Made by a program: the position numbers and the translations under genes. A stretch of 38,446 nucleotides of DNA, taken from Collinsella sp. GTDB lineage: Bacteria > Actinomycetota > Coriobacteriia > Coriobacteriales > Coriobacteriaceae. Positions 15,567 through 22,416 of this stretch are shown here, in pieces (the stretch's first letter is position 1; the number at the start of each line of letters is the position of its first letter). The notes beneath the pieces were generated by a model that did no database searches, was not told the DNA's origin, and saw only the letters and a program-made list of their open reading frames with translations. The stretch covers positions 55,370 to 93,815 of the forward strand of contig DXZR01000005.1 in assembly GCA_019419555.1 (NCBI GenBank). The letters are read 5' to 3'.

Positions 15567-17027
15567 ATGTACAAGCGCACTAAGATTGTATGCACCATGG
15601 GTCCCGCCTGCGATAGCGACGAGACCATCCGCGAGATGATCAAGGCGGGCATGAACGTCGCCCGTTTTAACTTCTCGCACGGATCCTACGACGAGCACCA
15701 CGGTCGCATCGAGCGCGTCCGTCGTATTTCCAAGGAGCTCGGTCTGCCCGTCGGCATCCTGCTCGACACCAAGGGCCCCGAGGTCCGCACCGGCCTTCTG
15801 GTCGACGGCAAGAAGGTCGCCGTCAAGACCGGCGACAAGATTGTCGTCACCGCTCAGCCCACGTCCGAGGATTTCCACGGCACCTCTGAGCACATCTCCC
15901 TCGACTACCTGGCTCTGCCCTCCGAGGTCGAGAAGGGCTCCCTTATCCTGATCGACGACGGCCTGGTTGCCCTCGAGGTCGAGTCCGTCGACGGCCAGGA
16001 CATGACCTGTGTCGTTAAGAACGACGGCCTGATCGGCGAGCGCAAGGGCGTCAACATGCCCAACGTCAACATCTCGTTGCCCGCTATCACCGAGCGCGAT
16101 CGTCAGGACATCCTCTTTGGCCTGACCGAGAACATCGACTACATCGCCGCTTCCTTCATCCGTGACGGCGAGTCCGTCCGCGGCATCCGCGAGCTTTGCC
16201 GCGAGAACGGTGGCGAGCACGTGACGATCTTCCCGAAGATCGAGTGCGCCCTGGGCGTCGAGAACTTCGACGAGATCCTCGAGGCTTCCGACGGCATCAT
16301 GGTCGCCCGTGGCGACCTGGGCATCGAGATCAAGCCCGAGCTCGTTCCGCACATCCAGAAGGAGATCATCGCCAAGTGCAACGCGGCCTACAAGCCCGTT
16401 ATCACCGCTACGCAGATGCTCGACTCCATGCAGCAGAACCCGCGCCCGACGCGCGCCGAGGTTGCCGACGTTGCTAACGCCATCTACGACGGCACCGACG
16501 CCGTTATGCTCTCTGGCGAGTCCGCTGCCGGTAAGTACCCGGTCGAGGCCGTTAAGATGCAGGCCAGCATTGCTCTCGAGACTGAGAAGTACCTCCCGGC
16601 TCACGCTCCGCTCGAGGTTCCGGCTGACGCCCACGGCACCCGCGTCGTCAACAACGTTGTGGGTATGTCCGCTGTGAACATGGCTACCACCGTTGGCGCC
16701 AAGTGCATCACCGTGCCGACGACCACCGGTCGTACCGCTCGCCTGATCTCGCACTTCCGTCCCAACATGCCGATCTGCGCGTTCTCCCGCCACGAGTGGG
16801 CCGTCCAGCAGATGATTATGTACTGGGGCGTTATCCCGCACCAGGCCGAGATTACCCAGGGCACCGTCAACGGCACGATCGTCAAGGCGATCGAGACCGC
16901 TAAGGAGCTCGGCTACGTCGAGGCCGGCGATCTGACCGTCGCCACCGCCGGCGACCCCCGCATGAGCGTCCAGCTCGAGGACAAGGTCTCCTCGACCAAC
17001 GTCGCTTACGTCGCTCAGGTGCGCTAA
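15567..17027 (+). CDS. pyk: Pyruvate kinase
   Basis: A 486-residue glycolytic enzyme that converts phosphoenolpyruvate and ADP to pyruvate and ATP. Domain A opens with RTKIVCTMGPACDS and NVARFNFSHGSYDEH. LDTKGPEVRTG leads into domain B, and the catalytic segment FPKIECALGVEN follows. MVARGDLGIEI and the signature PVITATQMLDSM are next, with a C-terminal regulatory domain to 486. Length is normal. TGGAGG stands before the ATG. The codon choice is strongly biased, as in highly expressed genes, which also leaves a long meaningless open frame on the opposite strand. Monocistronic, with a strong terminator. Confidence 0.97.
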   Translation: MYKRTKIVCTMGPACDSDETIREMIKAGMNVARFNFSHGSYDEHHGRIERVRRISKELGLPVGILLDTKGPEVRTGLLVDGKKVAVKTGDKIVVTAQPTSEDFHGTSEHISLDYLALPSEVEKGSLILIDDGLVALEVESVDGQDMTCVVKNDGLIGERKGVNMPNVNISLPAITERDRQDILFGLTENIDYIAASFIRDGESVRGIRELCRENGGEHVTIFPKIECALGVENFDEILEASDGIMVARGDLGIEIKPELVPHIQKEIIAKCNAAYKPVITATQMLDSMQQNPRPTRAEVADVANAIYDGTDAVMLSGESAAGKYPVEAVKMQASIALETEKYLPAHAPLEVPADAHGTRVVNNVVGMSAVNMATTVGAKCITVPTTTGRTARLISHFRPNMPICAFSRHEWAVQQMIMYWGVIPHQAEITQGTVNGTIVKAIETAKELGYVEAGDLTVATAGDPRMSVQLEDKVSSTNVAYVAQVR

Positions 17028-17055
17028 ATCGTACTTGCAAGCACACTTGCATTGC

Positions 17056-17094
17056 AAAGGGCCCGGAAGGCATTGCCTTCCGGGCCCTTTTTCT
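17056..17094 (+). terminator. Terminator of pyk
   Basis: A 16-base stem, AAAGGGCCCGGAAGGC with its complement, with an ATT loop and a following TTTTT, 29 bases after the pyk stop. Confidence 0.93.
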
Positions 17095-17275
17095 GTGCGC
17101 CGATGCCTACCGCACGGCATGACACGCACCCATTTCTTTACCAAAAGCGCGAAATCCGCCCTCCGAGGCCCAAAAAATAAAGCCCCAAGCGCTAAAAGTG
17201 TTCGCCCGGTGGCAAACCCACACCTCACACAGGGCTGATAAATCGTTTTAGCAAGAACCAAATCGACCTGGTTTT

Positions 17276-17399
17276 CGGAAGTATGCGGCAAATTCTGGAA
17301 CCTCCGAGCACACCCTGTTTTTTCGCAACAAAATGCCTGATAAACTAGCCTCAAAAGCCAGGTCCGCTCATAGGGTTCAGATTTTGCCGCATACTTCCG
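17276..17399. repeat. MITE-like element with 26-base terminal inverted repeats
   Basis: The left arm CGGAAGTATGCGGCAAA (from 17276, extending imperfectly to 17302) is the reverse complement of the right arm TTTGCCGCATACTTCCG (ending 17399, from 17374). The arms match over about 25 bases with two small differences. The 70-base centre has no gene. The size (124 bp), terminal repeats and lack of coding content are those of a miniature inverted-repeat element or a large cruciform repeat. I see no clear target duplication: flanks are TTTT and GATT. Confidence 0.6.
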
Positions 17400-17453
17400 G
17401 ATTGACGCTGGCATCACTCGCTTCAAAGAGATGATTTCGGCCAGGAGGGCATT

Positions 17454-18527
17454 ATGGACCTGACGCTTTGTGGGCAATCCGCCTTTAACTACTACCGCAT
17501 CCCGCCGCAGGTATTAGGCCTTTACCCCGCCATTAGCCTTGGCAATATGGATCGCAGATGTTGTGGCCTCGGAAGTCATGCAGTTGTAAAAGACCTGCTT
17601 CACGCACCACTTCACAGGCTTGTATTCACTCGGGCACAATCCGGGTCGCGAAGCCTGTTTAAATCGCACCTCCTGACCCAAGAACCACCTCCGGGGTCGT
17701 TTAGGCAGACTGAACATGGGTTTGATGTCACGTCACCGGAGTTCACGCTGCTCAACCTTGCTACGCAGGTTTCACGCAACCAGTTACTCATGGCTTGCTA
17801 CGAGATGTGCGGCTCCTTTGCAGTGTTTAAGCCCTGCGAGCGAACGCAACAACAACTCGATGAAGCTATTTCGCTTAAGTTCATTCCACCCAACTGCGGC
17901 TGGGAGCGAGTTAACGACACCAAGGGCAATGACACCAACTTGTGGAAGCGCACGCCGCTTCTTACCGCAACGGATATCGCCGCGTTCGCCAAGCAAGCCG
18001 CAGGCCTGCGCGGCGTCAAACAACTGTGCTGGGCGGCCGAGCACATGACGGGGCAGGCCGCCTCGCCCTTCGAAGTACAGACCTCCATGCTTATCTCGCT
18101 CCCCCGCGACGAGGGCGGCCAGGGCATCGAGATCGCCAACAACGCGCGCATCCCGCTCAGTGAAGCCGCACGTTCGCTGTATGACAAAACCTGCTGCTAC
18201 GCCGATATCCTCGTCGAAAGCGCCACCGACAGCATGGGCGTCATTCTGGAATGCCAAGGCCGCTCTGCCCACGACAGCGAAGCCGCGAGCCTCTCCGATG
18301 CCGAGCGCGCCACCGCACTCACAAGCATGGGCTACGACGTCATCCAAATTACCTATGACCAGATCAAGGAGAAGAAGAGCTTCGACCACATAGCCGAGCT
18401 CATCCATAAAAAGGCCGGGCTTCCCCACATCCCAAAGACCAAACAGGAGCGCATTGCCGAAGATACCTTACGGCAAGAGCTACTTGTCGATTGGGTTGAG
18501 CTATTCGCTGCCGGGCCGGCCAGCTAG
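17454..18527 (+). CDS. AbiEi-like/DUF559-type protein with a PD-(D/E)xK nuclease-like C-terminus
   Basis: A 357-residue protein of no assigned function. The N-terminal half resembles AbiEi-like proteins of Coriobacteriia: TSPEFTLLNLATQVSRNQLL followed by CYEMCGSF near 93-121. The C-terminal part (about 205-305) reads SPFEVQTSMLISLPRDEGGQG, a D251 strand, ILECQGRSAH with E266-x-Q268, D282-x-x-R285, then GYDVIQIT. This resembles the Vsr/DUF559 endonuclease fold, with Q in place of the usual K. AGGAGG precedes the ATG. The gene lies immediately after the MITE-like element and ends overlapping the convergent gene by four bases. Whether it cuts DNA is inference. Confidence 0.6.
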   Translation: MDLTLCGQSAFNYYRIPPQVLGLYPAISLGNMDRRCCGLGSHAVVKDLLHAPLHRLVFTRAQSGSRSLFKSHLLTQEPPPGSFRQTEHGFDVTSPEFTLLNLATQVSRNQLLMACYEMCGSFAVFKPCERTQQQLDEAISLKFIPPNCGWERVNDTKGNDTNLWKRTPLLTATDIAAFAKQAAGLRGVKQLCWAAEHMTGQAASPFEVQTSMLISLPRDEGGQGIEIANNARIPLSEAARSLYDKTCCYADILVESATDSMGVILECQGRSAHDSEAASLSDAERATALTSMGYDVIQITYDQIKEKKSFDHIAELIHKKAGLPHIPKTKQERIAEDTLRQELLVDWVELFAAGPAS

Positions 18528-19372
18528 CAGCTAGCAATCAGGGGCAGAGCAGGCACATCGGGCGATTCGACACGGGCGGCAAAACCCGCCTCGGTCAGCT
18601 CGATCACCTCGGTAAACGTCGCGTCGAAGAACTCCTCGGTCAGCAGGCGGTATGGCGGATGGTCGGGCTCACCGGGGTTTTCTCGCACGATCTCGTGCAT
18701 AACGCCGATGGTCTTGAGCACATACTCCTTATGGATGGGATACTGCCCAAAACGCGTCGCCGCAGTATACAGGCGATCGGTCGCGCGCGGAATCGAAACA
18801 ATGCCGAGCGTCTTGCCAAACCAGTCAAAGTCGCCTTGCTTTTTAATGCGGAACTCCTCACACGGCTTGCCGCCGTGCGCCTCAAGGTACTGATTCACGC
18901 GCGTATTCCATACGGTATCGGCTACCAGATGCGACCAGACACCCAGTGTCAAATCGAGCAACGACTGCGCCACATCTTCGGATGCAAGCGAGAACTCACA
19001 GGCGCCGGGACCGGCAACCGGCTCGGCATCCCTGTAGCGCTGGGGATAGTGCACGCGATTCAGTCGCTCGCGCTCCTCGACAATCGAGGTAGCCGCGGCT
19101 GGCGCACCGGTGGGCGAACTTTTAAGCAACGGTGCCACATAGGTATCCCAGAACTCATGCTCACGAGGCTTAGGGATAGGCTCGGGCTTTGCAAAGTGCG
19201 TAATGCGGTACGGGATGGGATCGGCGATACCAGGGACCATATAGCCCACGAAGATATCCGGAACCACGCAGCCAAACAAAAAGGCATTGCGGTCGCGCAC
19301 GCTATTGGCAAGTGCACCGGTGCGCTCCAGCAAACGCTCCGTCTGAGCGATATGAATGTTCCAACTTGGCAT
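18524..19372 (-). CDS. Zinc-dependent phospholipase C-like protein
   Basis: A 282-residue protein with the alpha-helical layout of the Zn-dependent phospholipase C/S1-P1 nuclease domain. MPSWNIHIAQTERLL near the start supplies the first His, FLFGCVVPDIFVG the Asp, ITHF a second His, and GVWSHLVADTVWN the HxxxD motif. It lacks a signal peptide, so it may act inside the cell or its export is unclear. The ATG at 19372 is chosen because GGGGGGTG lies just upstream; a GTG two codons earlier is the alternative. Substrate unknown. Confidence 0.65.
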   Translation of the reverse strand: MPSWNIHIAQTERLLERTGALANSVRDRNAFLFGCVVPDIFVGYMVPGIADPIPYRITHFAKPEPIPKPREHEFWDTYVAPLLKSSPTGAPAAATSIVEERERLNRVHYPQRYRDAEPVAGPGACEFSLASEDVAQSLLDLTLGVWSHLVADTVWNTRVNQYLEAHGGKPCEEFRIKKQGDFDWFGKTLGIVSIPRATDRLYTAATRFGQYPIHKEYVLKTIGVMHEIVRENPGEPDHPPYRLLTEEFFDATFTEVIELTEAGFAARVESPDVPALPLIASC

Positions 19373-19415
19373 AGCCACCCCCCATAAAAAACCTGGATAA
19401 CTATACCATCACGGC

Positions 19416-19433
19416 AAAGCCGCGCGGGCGGCT
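19416..19433 (-). terminator. Weak terminator after the nickel transport operon
   Basis: AGCCGC/GCGGCT (19418-19423 with 19428-19433) followed by TTTGCC on the minus strand, 20 bases after the nikO-like stop. The T-run is short. Confidence 0.4.
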
Positions 19434-19453
19434 ACGCACGCTCTACGCAGCAA

Positions 19454-20248
19454 CTAGTCCGTAGCACCGCTTTCGGTTCCATACGACGGCGAAGGCGCCT
19501 CGACCACATGGTGATATCGATCGATATAGATTGCACGGGCACCCAGGCGTCGCACCAAATCCTGGTGATGCGTGCTCATCAAGACCGTCTTACCCGCCGC
19601 GACGTAGGCCAGCAAGAAGTTGACCACGATGTCGCATGAATCCTCGTCGAGCCCATTGGTGGGCTCATCGAGCACTAGGATATCGGGGTTCATCGATACA
19701 ACTGCCGCCAGCGCCACACGCTTCTTTTGCCCGCCCGAGAGCTGATAGGGAGAGGCGTCGGCAAGGTCGGCAACCTGGAACAGCCCCATGGCATCGCGCA
19801 CGCGGCGCTCGAGCTCGTCTGCCGGCAGCCCCATCTGCGCGGGACCAAAAGCAACTTCCTCGCCCACCGTGGCGCAAAACAGCTGGGCATCGGCGTTTTG
19901 GAATACGAAGCCCACGCGCTGGTGGAACTTCTGAGCAGCAGCAGAATCCTTCAGATACGCCGCATCGACCACGTGCCCGTCAAACAGGTATACCCCTGCG
20001 TCCGCGAGTTCAAGGCCGTTAATAAGACGCATAATCGTCGTCTTGCCGCAGCCGTTGGGACCGAGCAGGGCAACGAGTTCACCACGATCGACCTGCAGCG
20101 ACACGCCATCGACAACCGTATACCCCGCATAGGAGAACACCACGTCGCGCAGCTCGATGAGCGGAACGGCCTCGGCGCCGCCCACACCGTTCGTGCCCGC
20201 CGCACTATTCATATCGATCGTCAAAACGTCGCCCTTCCCCATTTGCAT
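19454..20248 (-). CDS. nikO: ECF transporter ATPase (NikO/CbiO)
   Basis: A 264-residue ABC ATPase that powers metal uptake. Walker A is GPNGCGKTT, the Q-loop is VGFVFQNADAQLF (an ECF-type Q-loop), the signature LSGGQKK, Walker B ILVLDEPT, and the His loop MSTHH. It lies 22 bases after the T-component gene and is the last gene of the unit. The N-terminus begins about 30 residues before the domain; a later ATG (20212) is possible. Nickel specificity is inferred from the operator in the leader; CbiO-type cobalt transport is the alternative. Confidence 0.9.
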   Translation of the reverse strand: MQMGKGDVLTIDMNSAAGTNGVGGAEAVPLIELRDVVFSYAGYTVVDGVSLQVDRGELVALLGPNGCGKTTIMRLINGLELADAGVYLFDGHVVDAAYLKDSAAAQKFHQRVGFVFQNADAQLFCATVGEEVAFGPAQMGLPADELERRVRDAMGLFQVADLADASPYQLSGGQKKRVALAAVVSMNPDILVLDEPTNGLDEDSCDIVVNFLLAYVAAGKTVLMSTHHQDLVRRLGARAIYIDRYHHVVEAPSPSYGTESGATD

Positions 20249-20270
20249 CCCCAGTCGGAACCAGCAGCGC

Positions 20271-21113
20271 CTACAGCACGGCGCACAACACTGTCAGCAG
20301 CGCCACGCCGGCCGCATAGGCCGCATCGCGCCAGCCAAACCTGGCGCGCGCGGGAGCCGGATACGCACCGGCAAAGCCGCGGCAAAGCATAGCCTCGTCC
20401 ATCGCGCGGCTGCATTTCATCGCCTTGATAAAGGTCATGCCCATGATACCCGCGATCGAATCGGTACGCGAAAATCCCTCGGGCGCACGGCCAACGCTGC
20501 GCAGCATGACCGATTCGCACAGATCGTGCGCCGTACGACCCAGCACCTCGATGTGCTTGAGCGCCATATCAAACGTAAAGATAACTTCGTCGGGTAGATG
20601 CAGCATCTTGAGCGCCGCCGACATGCGGCTCCACGTGAGGGTCCACGAAACACCCAGCACGAGCGACACGTTAATGAACGTCTTAAGCGCAATTTTGAGC
20701 ATGGCACCCGCGGCAGAAGCGCCCAGCAGCAGGGCAGGCAGTGCCAGAACCACGGCAAACCCCGCGGCAGCCAACGCCGGCACAAAGGTCGCGCGCAGCC
20801 CGCGTACAGGGCGCACGGCAACGAGCACCAGCGCGATAGCCGCCATCAACATGATGTACAGCGGGCTCTGCGTCAGACACACGCACAGGACGCAAAAGAA
20901 CATCCCCACCAGGCGCACCGGAGCCGAAACGCAAGAAAGGGCGCGGTCGACCATCGACCCGCCCTCGTGCGCGCCCCCGCCCAGGCGAACCCGCTCAAGC
21001 AGGCTCGCCAGGTGCAGGACGTTCTTTTGCATCACGCGATGACGAGCGCCCGTGGGCTCGTAACGCTGCTCGACCGCAAGCCAGCTAGGCAGCTCGACCA
21101 TCGCCATGAGCAC
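20271..21113 (-). CDS. nikQ: ECF transporter T-component (NikQ/CbiQ)
   Basis: A 280-residue membrane protein. Four to five hydrophobic helices lie at about 65-165. Cytoplasmic motifs typical of EcfT/CbiQ proteins follow: an Ala-rich segment with EVLGRTAHDLCESVMLRSVGRAPEGF, then AMDEAMLCRGFAG (the second Ala-Arg-Gly-type coupling helix). It couples the ATPase to the substrate-binding NikMN. The GTG at 21113 follows AAGGAAAG and lies inside the end of nikM (29-base overlap); an ATG two codons later is also possible. Confidence 0.85.
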   Translation of the reverse strand: MLMAMVELPSWLAVEQRYEPTGARHRVMQKNVLHLASLLERVRLGGGAHEGGSMVDRALSCVSAPVRLVGMFFCVLCVCLTQSPLYIMLMAAIALVLVAVRPVRGLRATFVPALAAAGFAVVLALPALLLGASAAGAMLKIALKTFINVSLVLGVSWTLTWSRMSAALKMLHLPDEVIFTFDMALKHIEVLGRTAHDLCESVMLRSVGRAPEGFSRTDSIAGIMGMTFIKAMKCSRAMDEAMLCRGFAGAYPAPARARFGWRDAAYAAGVALLTVLCAVL

Positions 21114-22170
21114 CGCTTTCCTTGACCGTCAGCGAGATCAGACGGAATGCGATGGTGAGCACCGCCACGCCAATCACGCCGGACAGGATATACATGGCAG
21201 CCTGACCGGCAAAGCCGAGACCCTGCTCCTCGGAATAGGCCTGCAGGTAATCACCCGTAGGCAGCGCATCGGCAAAGGTCGGGGTGTCGAGACCGACCGA
21301 AGCCTGCAGGCTGTCGTCGCCAACCTCCTGAACGGCGGTCGCGGCGCCCTCGGCGTCCCACTCACCCCAGGCGTCACCCGTGGCCAGCAGGCCCAGCGGC
21401 GTGGCCACGACAAGCACGGCAACCAAGATGAGCGTGGGGACCAGCGAGGTCTTCTTGGCAGCAGCGCCCTCGGCAGCAAGCTGTCCATCGGCGGCCTCGG
21501 GGCCGACGATAACGCTCGGCGCCGTCTTCTTGATAAAGCCGTAGATCGCGGCAGTCGCCACGCCCTCGACCACGCCGGCTACCAACATATGCGGGATCAT
21601 CATGGCCGGAATGGCAATGGACAGCGGGAAGGGGCAGTACAGCGGAGCGCCCGAAGCATTCGTGAAAAGCATCGGCTGAATACCAAACTCGATTGCTGCG
21701 CACAGGGCCGCCAGGCACAGGCCGACCCAGCCGCTTACGATGGCCGAAACCGAGGTGCCCCAGCTCTTGTCGTGCAAACGGCTGTTAAGCGCGCGGAACA
21801 CGATGGCTGCGGCAAACGGCAACACGAAGGCCATGTTAAAGCAGTTAGCGCCAAAGGACAGGATGCCGCCGTCGCCAAACAGCAGCGCCTGCAGCGCCAG
21901 CGCGACCGAAACCGCGATAGCCGCGGCCTCGGGGCCCAGCAGCAGCGCGATGAGTGCGCCACCAACGGCGTGGCCTGTGGTGCCGCCAGGCAGCGGCACG
22001 TTGAACATCATGAGCAGGAAGGAGAACGCGGCGCAGATGCCCAGGAACGCCATGTGCTCGCGATCGAGCGTGGCGCGCACCTTCTTGATGCAGTGGATCC
22101 AAACGGGCACCATCGCCACCGCCATAACGGCATCGGTCTGCGGGGACAGATAATTATCTGGAATGTGCAT
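21085..22170 (-). CDS. nikM: ECF nickel/cobalt-binding subunit NikM fused to a NikN-like domain
   Basis: A 361-residue protein. It begins MHIPDNYLSP, where the amino terminus and His2 bind the metal ion in CbiM/NikM proteins. Six to seven membrane helices follow, including PLPGGTTGHAVGGALIALLLGPEAA, a core signature of the family. After about residue 230 a linker leads to a hydrophobic segment, a luminal stretch and a final membrane helix, the layout of a fused PDGLE/NikN component. GGGAGG precedes the ATG. It is the first gene of a nikMN-nikQ-nikO operon with a NikR-like operator in its leader. Confidence 0.9.
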   Translation of the reverse strand: MHIPDNYLSPQTDAVMAVAMVPVWIHCIKKVRATLDREHMAFLGICAAFSFLLMMFNVPLPGGTTGHAVGGALIALLLGPEAAAIAVSVALALQALLFGDGGILSFGANCFNMAFVLPFAAAIVFRALNSRLHDKSWGTSVSAIVSGWVGLCLAALCAAIEFGIQPMLFTNASGAPLYCPFPLSIAIPAMMIPHMLVAGVVEGVATAAIYGFIKKTAPSVIVGPEAADGQLAAEGAAAKKTSLVPTLILVAVLVVATPLGLLATGDAWGEWDAEGAATAVQEVGDDSLQASVGLDTPTFADALPTGDYLQAYSEEQGLGFAGQAAMYILSGVIGVAVLTIAFRLISLTVKESGAHGDGRAA

Positions 22171-22227
22171 GTACGCCTCCCGGTTATCGGCGCACGGAAT
22201 TGCAACGCCGCTTGAATCACCTTTCCA

Positions 22228-22255
22228 GTGTTACGTAATGTCAGATTCGTAACAC
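22228..22255 (-). promoter_or_regulatory. NikR-like operator
   Basis: A perfect inverted repeat GTGTTAC-N14-GTAACAC (longest arms GTGTTACG/CGTAACAC with 12 between). From memory, this matches the NikR consensus GTGTTAC-N13/14-GTAACAC reported for delta-proteobacteria. It begins a few bases downstream of the predicted start of transcription, in the untranslated leader of nikM, where bound repressor would block transcription. Confidence 0.7.
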
Positions 22256-22265
22256 GCCGCGGGCT

Positions 22266-22294
22266 ATCATAGCAAAACGGCGCACTGCCGACAA
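22266..22294 (-). promoter_or_regulatory. Promoter of the nikMN-nikQ-nikO operon
   Basis: TTGTCG (22289-22294) and TATGAT (22266-22271) on the minus strand, with a 17-base spacer. The -35 lies in the loop of the pheT terminator. Confidence 0.7.
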
Positions 22295-22308
22295 AGCAGC
22301 ACGCCGTT
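22272..22308 (-). terminator. Terminator of pheST, overlapping the nik promoter
   Basis: A 13-pair stem (22276-22288 with 22296-22308, two G-U pairs) with loop TTTGTCG, followed on the minus strand by TTTTGC. It lies about 110 bases after the pheT stop. Confidence 0.75.
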
Positions 22309-22416
22309 ATGTAATGCGCGTGTCATATATGCAGGCTCAACGGTGCCTTATACCGGGCACAGCAGTCACGTAGGACTCGGCAGCAGCCACCGCTGACCCA
22401 TACCCCAGCGCAGGAC

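Noticed and set aside
15528..17477. A 649-codon open frame on the minus strand over pyruvate kinase
   Set aside because: It mirrors the highly biased codons of pyk, has no ribosome site or recognisable domain, and pyk itself is certain.
22171..22416. A cobalamin riboswitch ahead of the CbiM/NikM gene
   Set aside because: No B12-box is visible; the leader is short and carries a NikR-like palindrome instead.
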